A stretch of DNA of 64,000 nucleotides from Planococcus citri (lineage: Eukaryota > Arthropoda > Insecta > Hemiptera > Pseudococcidae): positions 63,897,350 to 63,961,349 of the forward strand of contig NC_088680.1 in assembly GCF_950023065.1 (NCBI RefSeq), written 5' to 3'. This document shows positions 12,068 through 23,752 of this stretch, piece by piece. Within the stretch, counting starts at the first letter, position 1. Every line of letters starts with the position of its first letter. The position numbers and the translations under genes are program-made. The notes under the pieces are model-generated. The model did no database searches. It was given only the letters and a program-made list of their open reading frames with translations, and was not told the DNA's origin.

Positions 12068-12758
12068 AAAAATTATGACACGAATTTCTGAACATTTCAA
12101 TGCAATATTTACACCCAATTTTAGAGATTTTTTAGAGCAGCCAAGAGGGTGTAGGAAATTACACGAAGTATACCTTTCTGGATCCCAAGAATTCATATAG
12201 GTAATCAGATATTTTAAATGATATGTATTCTGAATTTTTTTCTTCAAAATGACTACTATTTTTCGTTTTATGAAATTTCGGTCAGTTTGCAACACTCCAA
12301 TTTCATACGAGTATTCCAACAAATTAACAAGTTGTAAAAATGTTTCATGAAATGTTTGTTCAATCGATATTTAATTTTTTAGAAATTCCATCCTTTTTTT
12401 CAATTATTTTTACAACAAGTACTTATTTTATTATATTTTTGTATGTGCAATTTTACTACAATTTACATGATTTTTTAATAGCTTACCATATACCTAGTCA
12501 ATAATTTTTATGCTATCTATCTAATTTTAAAGCTTTTTTGAAACACTTTTTAAAATTTTTGAAAATTGTTATCCTGTTTTGACCATTTTTCTTTCTTATT
12601 CTTAATTTTTTGATCATTAATTTAATTGAAAAAATTTTAAATGAAAAAAATATAAATACTGACTTACTGCTCGAACGTTTAAAGCTAACAGAATATGTGT
12701 ACCAGTGTACCTATATTAATTTTTTAAAAATTGTAGTAAGTAAATGTTTTTGCCGAAA
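12068..12758. other. AT-rich intergenic DNA downstream of copy B
   Basis: Nothing recognisable is encoded. Parts (about 12330-12560) resemble the repeat array at 15200-24600, with words such as ATGTTTGTTCAATCG and ATTTAATTTTT, so this may be an isolated fragment of that array. Confidence 0.4.
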
Positions 12759-12764
12759 TTTATT
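12759..12764 (-). terminator. Poly(A) signal of gene copy B
   Basis: The minus strand reads AATAAA three bases after the TAA stop codon of copy B. The cleavage site itself is not determinable here. Confidence 0.55.
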
Positions 12765-12767
12765 CAC

Positions 12768-13658
12768 TTATGTTTTCATAAAAAAATGAACAATTCCTAA
12801 TGTGATATTATCATAAATATTAAATTTATTGCGCATGATTTCGTCTACTTCTTCTACATTGTATTCGTGCAACGGAGGGGTATGTTCTGATCGAGATGGA
12901 GCATACTTAAAAAAACCAGCAATTCTTAAGCAAAACGAATCGATATCGCCATTCAAATTATTCTTTATAAATTCATTCAGTTTCTTTACTATGGTATCTG
13001 AACTGTTCTTCATGATCCATACCCATCGTTCTTTGTGGACATACATGTAGGCCATGATATCATTTGATAACATCGCATATAGCAAAATATTCTGTCTTCC
13101 AAAAAACTTATACTCTGGGGCCAGCATAGCCTCCCAGAATTCAATTTTCCATGTTATTGATTCCATGAGACATTCTTTCTTAAGATCATCTTTCACCTTT
13201 TCAAAATCTCCTTGTAACTTCATCTAAAATAATAATACAAAAAACATGATTTTCAAACAATAAGAACATAAATCATTCTACATATTATGATTCCTGCAAT
13301 ATCTCATGTGTGAGAATGGACCTCTTATCTCTATACAATAAATAAATGATGAAGAGCTAACAAAAATAAATCTACTTACATATCTTTCTGCAAGACGTGC
13401 AAAAGCAACTTTCCAGTCTACTGCAGAGATATCTTTGTATCCTAAACGAAGCAACGCTTCATGTTCAGCATTCACACCAGGAGTAAAGTCCTAAAATCAA
13501 CATAACACTATAGTATAAAATCTGATATTAGGTACCTACAGTTTGACAATGAAAGTGATAATTATACATATTGTATTACTTACTGTTTGAGAAAGTGAAA
13601 GTTGAAAAACTGATGCAATTCCATTGAAAAATAAGAAAATGATGGTGAGTCCTTTCAT
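12768..13658 (-). CDS. Small secreted protein, copy B (three exons)
   Basis: This is the best preserved member of the family, function unknown. The exons are 13658-13584 (25 codons), 13490-13380 (37 codons) and 13223-12768 (151 codons plus stop). Both introns are phase 0 with GTAAGT donors; exon 3 follows the acceptor TTATTATTTTAG. The predicted product is 213 residues. Exon 1 gives MKGLTIIFLFFNGIASVFQL, a strong signal peptide, with cleavage likely near the exon 1/2 junction (inference). Exon 2 has NAEHEALLRLGYKDISAVDW. Exon 3 has KIEFWEAMLAPEYKFFGR, HKERWVWIM, SFCLRIAGFF and HEYNVEEVDEIM. Relative to copy A, exon 3 is longer at its start and carries extra residues before HKERW. Tandem duplication and secretion would fit a rapidly evolving salivary, venom or reproductive protein, but nothing in the sequence decides between these. 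Confidence 0.82.
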
Positions 13659-13776
13659 CTTGAATGTTGTGTGAGTTAATGTTCAAAATATGATGGTAAT
13701 GGGTAGTCTACTTATGTTAAGAAATTGCCATTATGATTGAAAATTCTTGATTATTTTCTTATGATAATTTTATAAT

Positions 13777-13784
13777 CAAAATTT
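13777..13784 (-). promoter_or_regulatory. Conserved TATA-like box of copy B
   Basis: TATAAAAT lies about 120 bp upstream of the ATG on the minus strand, in the same conserved block as in copy A. The shared upstream sequence shows that the duplication unit included the promoter region. Confidence 0.5.
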
Positions 13785-13980
13785 TACAAATGTTGAATTG
13801 GTTACTGGTATTGTGAGTATCTATTTAATTTTATCTTACTCGTCTAAGTTAACATCTTAAATTATTTCAAAAAGACCAATGATACTAAATTTAATCAGCG
13901 GTTTTGATGTTAACAAGTTGATTAGTTTAGGTATTGATTGAAACATTATAATAAAATTGATACATTAATAAATTATCCAT

Positions 13981-14317
13981 CATTCCATGTCAATTCGACC
14001 AAAAAAATGTGATTTTGAAAGTCATGTTTTTCGATTTCACTCAATTTTTTTTAGTGTCTGCACCCATATGTAAAGAAACTTGCAATCAGTTCGGTCCCTG
14101 CAGCCCCCTCAGGGTGTGGGTGCGGGTGCTTCTATTATTTTCACATTATATATATAATGTGAAAATAATTGAAGCACCCGTACCCCCGTCCTGAGAGGCC
14201 TGCAGAGACCGAACTGGTTGCAAGTTTCTTACTTATGGGTGGGTAGACATTGTAAAAAAAACATGAGTGAAATTGAGGGACGTGACTCAAAAACGTTGGT
14301 CGAATTGAGGTGGAATG
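13981..14317. mobile_element. 337-bp fold-back MITE
   Basis: The sequence is a nearly full palindrome centred on ATTATATATATAAT at about 14147-14160. The left end reads CATTCCATGTCAATTCGACC and the right end GGTCGAATTGAGGTGGAATG. The arms also pair through AGTTCGGTCCCTGCAG (about 14089) and CTGCAGAGACCGAACTG (about 14201). The termini resemble those of the larger palindrome at 41273-42002, suggesting one family. No ORF of substance is present. Confidence 0.8.
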
Positions 14318-15200
14318 GCCTATTACGTGGATAATATGTACATCTAAAATAACAAATCTTCCAGAAAAGTTTCATAGTTTTTGTTTTTCTATCAATAGAA
14401 TACATTTTCCATTTGTTTTCCATTTGATGCCTAATATGGACCACTTATAAAATTTCAAAATAAACATACCTATTTTTATGTTTTTAAAAATATCATTACT
14501 TATTTTATTTGTAGAAATGAACAAAAAAATATTCTAAGCAGTGTACGTTAATTTTGATTTTTTTCAATTGTTGAATGACAAGTAGTGTCAAAATGGTGGT
14601 TCAAAATTTTGGACCCCTAATATGGACCACCAATAAAATTTCAAAATAATCATATTTTCATGTTTTAAAACATCATTTCCTTTTTTTGGTAGCTGTAAGA
14701 AATGATGAAAATGAGTAAAAAGTTTAATATGTATGTATCACTGGTGGTTCATATTAGTGCACTCTATTTAAAAAAAAACAAAAAAACTTTGCACTACATT
14801 TCAACAATTATAAGTACTCAAGAAACATCTAAATTTGCTAGAAGACATCAAAATCATTTACAAGATCATCCTATTCAACTTGCAAATGCTTTATTAGAAC
14901 CAATAACTTATATTGTGGATTAAATAGAATTAAGCCTATACATACGGTACATCTAAGTTTTTAAAAAATCAAAAAACTTGTAAATAACTTTTTTGTGTTA
15001 GGAACAGAAATAAATGATATTTTTTTTAATAATCTGTAACTACCAATAGGTACCTTAACTTTTAACAAAAACTGATTACATTAGCAAAAATTACCTACTT
15101 TTTCAATATTATAATTTATATAAACGTCAGTAACATTTATAAAATTACATGATAAGTACATCATAATCATATTATTTCAACACAAGTTGAAGAATACAAG
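14318..15200. repeat. AT-rich DNA with a two-copy repeat
   Basis: A unit of about 195 bp occurs twice (about 14430 and 14620), recognisable by CTAATATGGACCACYWATAAA followed by TTTCAAAATAA. The remaining sequence is AT-rich with no gene. Confidence 0.5.
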
Positions 15201-15828
15201 TAGAAAAGTGTGCAGCATATCCAAAAAGTTTTTTTTTTTTGTATGTAAGTACTTAGATTTCTCAGTGAGTTTTGACTTCATAGTTGTAATTTTTGTCATA
15301 TTTTTGTCTTTTCAGTGAAAAATATCTACCTATACAGTATCACAAAACCTTTTTTTCTAACAGGTTGAGCTAATTACCAACAAGGTCTGGTGCTGATCCA
15401 TATTGCAGACTGGTCCATAATTGGTGCCTTTACTCTTATACAGACCTTTTAAATTAATTATATTATGTAGGTACTTTGATCGCATTTTACCATTTTTCAT
15501 CATTATCATCATTTATTCATGAAGTTTCTGTCAATTTAAATATTCAAATTATATTTCAACAAGTTAACAAGTTTAAAAATGTTTTATGCAATGTTTGTTC
15601 AATCGTTATTTAATTTTTCAAAAATTTCATCTTTTTTTTCAATTTTCACAATACTTATTTTATGATATTTACGGATAATTTTAGTAAAACTTCGAGGATT
15701 TTTAATGAATTTTCTTATAGTCGATAATTTTTAGAGTCGTACTATGGCTTCGGTATTGCCTGTATCAGACAAGTACCTACGGAATTGATAGATAAGTTTC
15801 TAAGTAGCTATTTTTTGGACTGGGGGAA

Positions 15829-16565
15829 GCCCGGGCAAGAGGAATACCTTGAATTACATTTTTTCTAATACAGGTAGGAAGTTGGTTAAACTGTCATTTG
15901 ATAGCGTTTTGATTGCGGAATATTTTGCAACTAAAAAATTTGCAATAACTAGGTTTGTTTTTTTCTGAGAACCCACTTTGTGATTTCGAGTAGTTGAATT
16001 TCATAAAAAGGTTTTTAATTTTTCAAATGATTTCAATACCAGAGTACCTACAAACGTAAGTAAGATCTCAAATTGAAGTAAATTTTATCCACTCACACCA
16101 TTTCTATCAGTTTGACTCTTATGGACGTAATTTTGAAAAAAAATTCAAGTCATGTGGTTTCGGGTGAGAGGAACAGGGCAAAAGGAATAATTAGATAGGC
16201 TTTTGTAATGGAAAAAATTAAAATTTCAAAAAAAATAGGATTTTGATGATGTGTTACTACCAAAATTAATTTAGAAAGCTAGCGAATACTCAAAAGTTCC
16301 CTTAACAGATCCAGAGGCAATGACAATCGTATCACATGCAACTCGTTTTTTTCTGAATTATGCGATGTATGATTACTATGCAATATCCACCAAAACTTAC
16401 CCACAACACACTCAAAAATTTTTTTAAGAATTGGTTTTAACACTAATGACCTTTGTTTATCACCAATGTTATCTCCTTCACAATAAATTGAGTTTATCCT
16501 CACACTTTTTGACCAAATTTCATTGGTTTTCCTCTTGCCCGGGGTAATTATTCCTTTTGCCCGGG
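15829..16565. mobile_element. Probable inverted-repeat insert in the array
   Basis: GCCCGGGCAAGAGGAAT at 15829-15845 is matched in inverted form by CCTCTTGCCCGGGG at 16531-16544 and by TTCCTTTTGCCCGGG at 16551-16565. A further partial copy (GGGCAAAAGGAATAATTA) lies at about 16174. This GC-richer motif set is foreign to the surrounding AT-rich units. Exact ends and target duplication could not be fixed. Confidence 0.45.
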
Positions 16566-17830
16566 TGTTTTGAAAAAAATTGAAAAAAAGTTGTTGTGGG
16601 AAAACCAGAATTAAAGATCAAAAAAAAATTGTTCGTTTTGCCCGTATATGTGGAAGTGGCTATTTTTCCACTCAGAAAACAAAAAGTTCTCAACAAAGTC
16701 CAGATTTGGAAATGCAATAAGATATAGAAAAAGAAGGTTTAATAGAACCTGAGGCTGAGCATAGTATAAATGGTTGATTAGTCAACCAATTTTAGTAAAA
16801 TTTTGACGATTTTTAATGACTTTCCTTATAGTCAATAATTTTTATGCTAGAAGTACAAGAAATGATCTTTGACTTCAGTATTGCTAGTATCGGACGATTC
16901 AGACTTTAGTTGAGAATCTGGTTCATTAATTATTCAATTTACACTTTCATGGTTAGACTGGACTAGGTATCTGTTGGTGGTTATTTTTCCACCTGAAAAA
17001 AAAAGTTCTCAACAAAGTGAAGATTTAGAAATACGAGATAAAGAAAAAGATACTTTGATCACATTTTAGTTTTTACCATTTTTCATTTCACGAAGTTTCT
17101 GTCAATTAGATCATTCAAATTACAATTCAACAAGTTGAAATTTTAAAAAAATGTTCATGCAATGTTTGTTCAGTTGTTATTTAATGTTTCAAAAACTTCA
17201 TAATTTTTTTCCAATTTTTACAATACTTATTTTATGATATTTTCTGTCAATTTTACTAAAATTTCGAGGATTTTGAATGGCTTTCCTCATAGTCAATAAT
17301 TTTTAGATACGTGCTTTGGCTTCAGTATTGCAAGTATCAGACAATTCAAACTTCAGCTGATAATCAAAGTTGGTTTACTTTTATTGTTATGTTAATAAGT
17401 ACTTGAGTAAGAATCTATTGTACATATATACATACAATATATGATTTCAACCCCTGTAATGTCTGAAAAAATATACTGTACACTTCACGGTTAGCATGGA
17501 CAATCTGGAAGTAGGTATTTTTCCACCCGGAAAACAAAAGGTTCTAAACAAAGTCCAGGTTTGGAAATGCAAGATAAAGAAAAAGAAGGTTTAATGCCTC
17601 AGGTTCTAGTAAAAGTGATTGATTAGTCAACAAGTTCAACGTTCGACTATTAACCATCAAATAATATTTATCAACTCGTTGTTTTTTCACAAAACGTGCT
17701 CTACATTGAAGACAACCTAAAATGCCAATGGTTGTCTCAAAAGTCAAAAAAATTGTAGTTTGTTGTTGGAAATTCTGAAGTAAATATGTAATTCTGCACT
17801 AATTGTAATTCATTTCCCTGAATACATTAG

Positions 17831-18168
17831 GTCAGCTGGAAAAAATCCATGTTAGGTCTCGAAACACCTCATTCATGGCATTATTCAAAAACTTTGACCT
17901 TTTATTTTTGAATGGGTCATATTTCTCCATTAATATTTCACTAAATGGAATTCCAAAAGCAAAGAATTTGTATGCAGGAACATTTTGTCTTTATGGAGAA
18001 AAATACATCAGAAAACATTTTTTCCTGGCAGATTACGCTTATTACCAGAACAAGATCTGGCGCTGTTCCATATTCGAAGTGGCCCCCATCATTGGTGCCT
18101 TCATACGTTTGATCAGATCTTTTAAATTATACTTTCATCACATATTACCATTTTTAATTTCATGAAGT
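17831..18168 (+). pseudogene. Longest open copy of an exon-like block in the array
   Basis: The block follows an acceptor-like TACATTAG at about 17823-17830. Read from the third base of the block, it stays open for about 112 codons to a stop at 18163-18165, with phrases QLEKIHVRSRNTSFM, FKNFDLLFLNGSYFSINISL and GEKYIRKHFFLADYAYY. Similar blocks occur at 19465, about 22045, 23968, about 24340 and 40069. Several keep the phrase NGSYFSVNI and others end in GAFEAPTDGT, but all carry stops, frame breaks or lost acceptors. This suggests the array derives from a spliced protein-coding gene. I do not recognise the protein. Confidence 0.45.
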
Positions 18169-21100
18169 TTCTGTCAATTTAAACACTCAAATTGTATTTT
18201 AGGTGGCTAACAAGTTTTTGTTTTAAAAATGTTTCATGCGATTGTTTGTTCAATCGTTATTTAATTTTTCAAAAATTTCATCATTTTTTTTCAATTTTTA
18301 CAATACTCATTTTCTGATATTTTTGATCAATTTTAGTAAAATTTCGAGCATTTTTAATGACTTCCTATAGTCAATAATTTGTATGCCACCTATACTAGAG
18401 ACGATCTTCGGCTTCATAGTATTGCCAGTATCCTACGATTCAGACTTCAGCTGATAATCTGAGTTGATTTTACTTTTATTATCATGAATTCATGATACTT
18501 TACATGGGTAAGACCCTGTGGTTTAGATGGTACCTATACCTACATACAACTTCAACCCATGTCAAAATGTAAACAATTTATTCACACAACATGGACAGTA
18601 GACGATCTGGTAGCAGTTATTTTTCCACGTAAAAAACAAAGTTCTCAACAAAGTCGAGATTTGGAAATGCGAGATGAAGAAAAAGATACTTTGATCACAT
18701 TTTTCATTTCATGAAGTTTCTGTCAAATTTGAACACTCAAATTATGTTTCAGCAAGTTGACAAGTTTTAAAAATGTTTCATGCAATGTTTGTTCAGTCAT
18801 TATTTAATTTTTCAAAAATTTCATTTTTTTTCAATTTCTTCGACACACTTATCTTATGATATTTTCGGTCCATGTTAGGTAGTTAATAATTCTTAGAGAC
18901 GATCTTTGGTTTCGGTATATTACCAGACAATTTGGACTTCAGCTGATAATCAGGGTTAGTTTACTTTTTATTGTTATATGTTAAATGAGTAAAAGAATCT
19001 ATCATTATATATAAGATTCAACCTCTGTCAAATCTGAAAAAAAATGTACGTAAGTACTTATTTCATTAATTCGATTAATTCTACTGTACACCCCTCGCCC
19101 CCTTCGTGACTTCATTGCATTAATTCTTACTTCACAGTTAGCATGGACAATCTGGAAGTAGGTATTTTTCCACCCGGAAAACAAAAGGTTTTAAACAAAG
19201 TCCAGATTTGGAAATGCAAGATAAAGAAAAAGAAGGTTTAACAGAACCTGAAGCTGAGCGTAATAAAAGTGATTGATTGGTCAACAACGTTCAACGTTCC
19301 ACTCACAACCATCAAAAATTGATCAACTCGTTGTTTTTTCACAAAGCATTCCCTAGCTACATTGAAGACAACCTAAAATGCCAATAGTTGTCTCAAAAGT
19401 CAAAAAAATTGTAGTTTGTTGTTGGAAATTCTACTAATTGTAATTCTTTCCCTGAATACATTAGGTCAGCTGGAAAAAATCTCTGAAAGCAAAGAATTTG
19501 TATGTAGGAGCATTCGAAGCTCCAACTGATGGAACAACGTTCAACGTTCTACTCACAATCATCAACAATTGATCAACTCGTTGTTTTTTCACAAAACGTC
19601 AATTTAAGCACTCAAATTATATTTTACCTAGCAAGTTAACAAGTTAAAATGTTTCATGCAATGTTTGTTCAATCGTTCTTTAATTTTTCAACAATTTCAT
19701 CAACTTTTTTTCAATTATCACAATTTAGGTACTAATTTTATGATATTATTGGTCAATTTTAGTATAATTTCGAGCATTTTTAATGACTTTCCTTTTAGTC
19801 AATAATTTTTATGCTATGAGGTACTAGAGACGATCTTTGCCTACAGTATTGCCAGTATCAGACAATTTGGACCCAAATGAGGGGGGGGGGTGAAGGGTCA
19901 AATTTCAAAATCTTATTCTGAAAGTTCAGAGCACTTGATGAGTAGATCCTAATTCCAAAATTTCTTCAAAATTGGTTCAGCCGTTTGTTCAGTAGCCGGC
20001 TATTGCAGATCCGGAAGAATTTGACAAAAATGACAAAATTGTGCTGAAATCTAAGTCCGCCAATTATTATTGTTGAAACTTTGTTATGGTATCAAAAGAA
20101 AGCGCTTGAAAAATTAGAAAAAATGGTACTTTAATTTTTTGATTCGACCAAGGTGAGTTGGTTGCAGAATATCAGTGCAACTGCTCGTCTTGGTTTTACG
20201 TTGATTTCAGGTTGTTTTCAGGTTGTTTTCATTGTTTTAGTTTTCCGTGTATCTCTCTCTCGGGGGGGGGGAGGGTGGGCTGGATTTATAAACGTCAATA
20301 ACATTTAGAAAATTACATGTATGTACATAATTCTATTTCAACACAAGTTGAAGAACACACCGAAAAAAATATTTAGCATATCCCAAAAAGTTGTTTATAC
20401 CTAAGTATCTCAGTGAGTTTTGACTTTACAGTTGTAATTATATTCCTATTATTTGTATTTTCAGTAAAAAAAAAAATACCTACAGTATCAAAAAACGTTT
20501 TTCCTGGCAGATTGAGCAAATTATGAACAAGGTCTGGCACTGATCCATATTGCAGTTTTTAAAATATTTCATCCAATTTTTGTTCAATCGTTATTTAATT
20601 TTTCAAAAATTTCATCATTTTTTTAAAAATTTTCACAATACTTATTTTGTGATATTTTCAGTCAATTTTTGTATAATTTCAAGGATTTTCAATGACTTTC
20701 CTTATAGTCATTATTTTTAGAGGCATACTTCATCTTCGGTATTGCCAGTATCAGTCAAATATTAGGCCACTAAATGAAGTTTAACGTGGAAGTAGCTATT
20801 TTTTGGACTACCTATCTGGAAGTGGCTGTTTTTCCACTCAGAAAACAAAAAGTTCTCAACAAAGTCCAGATTTGGAAATGCAAGATAAAGAAAAAGAAGG
20901 TATAATAGAACCTGAGGCTGAGCATAGTATAAATGGTTGATTAGTCAATTAATTTTAGTAAAATTTCGACGATTTTTAATGACTTTCCTTATACCTGTAG
21001 TCAATAATTTTTATGCTATACGAGAAATGATATTTGACTTCAGCATCGCTAGTATCGGACGATTCAGACTTCAGCTGAGAATCTGATTCATTAATTATTT

Positions 21101-23235
21101 AATTTACACTTTCATAGTTTGGCTGGACTAAGTATCTGTTGGTGGTTATTTTTCCACCTGAAAAAAAAGTTCTCAACAAAGTGAAGATTTAGAAATACGA
21201 GATAAAGAAAAAGATACTTTGATTACATTTTAGTCTTTACCATTTTTCATTTCACGAAGTTTCTGTCAATTTGAATATTCAAATTATAATTCAAAAAGTT
21301 TGATGTTTTTAAAAATGATCATGCAATGTTTGTTCAGTCGTTATTTAATTTTTCAAAAATTTCATTTCTTTTCAATTTTTACAATAAGTATTTATTTTAT
21401 GATACGTATTTTCTGTCAATTTTAGTAAAATTTTGAGGATTTTGAATGGCTTTCCTCATAGTCAATAATTTTTATAGACGTGCTTTGGCTTCAGTATTGC
21501 CAGTATCGGACAATTCGGACTTCAGCTGATAATCAGAGTTGGTTTACTTTTATTGTTATGTTAGGTACTTTGAGTAATAATCTATCATACATATTCGTAT
21601 GTATGTATGTACAATATACATGATTTCAACCTCTGTGAAATCTGAAAAAAAATGTAAATACCCAGGGAAGAAAGTTAAGAATTAGCCGTACATGATCATA
21701 TGGACAATCTGGAAGTAGGTATTTTTCCACCTGGAAAACAAAAGATTCTAAACAAAGTCCAGATTTGGAGATGCAAGATAAAGAAAAAGAAGGTTTAATA
21801 AAACCTGAGGCTGCATGAGCGTAATAAAAGTGATTGATTAGTCAACAATTAACGTTCTGCTTACAACCATCGAAAATTGACCTTGTTGTTTTTTTTTTAC
21901 AAAATGTTCCCTAGCTACATTGAAGACAACCTAAAATGCCAATGATTGCCTCAAACGTCACAAAAAATTGTAGTTTGTTGTTGGAAATTCTGAAGTAAAT
22001 AATCTGCACTAAGTAATTGTAATTCTTTCCCTGAATACATTTGGTCAGCTGGAGAAAATCTATGTTAGGTCTCGAAACGCAACATTCAAAAACTTTGACG
22101 TTTTATTTTTGAATGGGTCGTATTTCTCCGTCGATATTTCTCTAAATGATATTCCAAAAGCAAAGAATTTTTATGTAGGAACATTTCGTCTTTGTGGAGA
22201 AAAATACATCAGAAAACATTTTTTCCTGACAGATTACGCTAATTACCATAACAAAATCTGGCAGTGATCCATATTTGAACTGGCCCATAATTGGTGCCTT
22301 TACCTTTGATCAGATCTTTAAAATGATACTTTGATCAATTTTACCATTTTTAATTTCATGAAGTTTCTGTCAATTTAAACACTCAAATTGTATTTTAAGT
22401 AGGTAGTTAACAAGTTTTAAAAATGTTTCATGCAATTGGTTATTCAATCCTTATTTAATTTTTCAAAAATTTAATCATTTTTTTCAATTTTTACAATACT
22501 TATTTTTATGATATTTTTGGTCAATTTTAGTAAAATTTCAAGCATTTTTAATGACTTTTCTTACAGTCAATAATTTTTATGCTATACTAGAGACGATCTT
22601 CAGCTTCATAGTATTGCCAGTATCCTTTAGTTTTATTGTAATGTTACATGGGTAAGACCCTATGGTATAGTTACTTATACATATGGTTTCAACCCATGTC
22701 AAAATGTGAATATGTACGATTGTTTGTACGATTTCCACAGAAAGCATCATAGTCTTAGGCTTCACTATCTGGTAGTGATTATTTTTCCACCTGGAAAAAA
22801 AAGTTCTCAACGAAGTCAAGATTTGGAAATGCGAGATTACGAAAAAGATATCTACTTTGATCACATTTCACCATTTTTCATTTAATGAAGTTTCATGTCA
22901 AATTGACCAATCAAATTAGATATAGGTATTTCAATAAGTTAACAAGTTTTAAAAATGTGTCATGCAATGTTTGTCCAATCCTTATGTAACTTTTCAAAAA
23001 ATTCATTCGTTTTTCAATTTTTACAGTAGTATGTATTTATTTTATGATATTTTTGGTCAATTTTATTAAAATTTCAAGGATTTTTAATGACTTTCCTTAT
23101 ATGATGGTCAATAATTTTTAGCGATGATAAGAAAAAGAGGGTTTAATAGAACCTGAGGCTGAACGTAGTAATAGTATATTACAACACAGTAGACGAAAGT
23201 GAATTCATTCACTTTTGACTACTATCTTGTAAGAT

Positions 23236-23752
23236 ATTTTTCATTATAAATGCTACGAAAAAATAGAGCATATTTACTCCCGTTTACCCACCGCGAAAAT
23301 TTTTTCCTACTGTGATTGAAAAAATTCTTTTCCATCCCTAGAGATGGAAAAGAATTCACATTGACTTATATATCGTAAATTCTTTTCCATCACACTGTGA
23401 CGGAAAAGAATTTCTTTTCCATCCCTAGGGATGGAAAGAGGAATTTTTTCAATCACAGTAGGAAATAGTAGATTATGCAACTAGGGAGATAATGTGATTT
23501 TCAACAAATTTTGAGGTTTATTTCCCGAGTGAAGCGAGGGAAGTAACTCAAAATGGTTGAAGATCACATTATCTCCCTTGTTCCATAAAATATTTTACGT
23601 TTTTAAGGGAGAAAATCGCTAGTTTGTCCACCGAGCGATTAGCGAGCGGGAGATAATGTAGCGGATTATCTCCCTAGAAACGTAAAAGTGTATTTTCGCG
23701 GTGTGTAAACGGGAGTAAAATGCTGCATTTTCGTAGTATGTATAATGAAAAA
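23236..23752. mobile_element. 517-bp nested-palindrome element
   Basis: The outer arms TTTTTCATTATAAATGCTACG and its near-complement at about 23733-23752 enclose further inverted pairs. These are CTCCCGTTTACCCACCGCG (about 23277) with CGCGGTGTGTAAACGGGAG (about 23697), TTCCTACTGTGATTGAAAAA with TTTTTCAATCACAGTAGGAA, and AGGGAGATAATGTGATTTTC with its complement. The core contains three short hairpins based on TTCTTTTCCATC and GATGGAAAAGAA (23325-23445). There is no ORF. It sits between two array units. Confidence 0.8.

Noticed and set aside
12829..13050. Plus-strand frame opposite copy B exon 3
   Set aside because: It is antisense to a supported coding exon.
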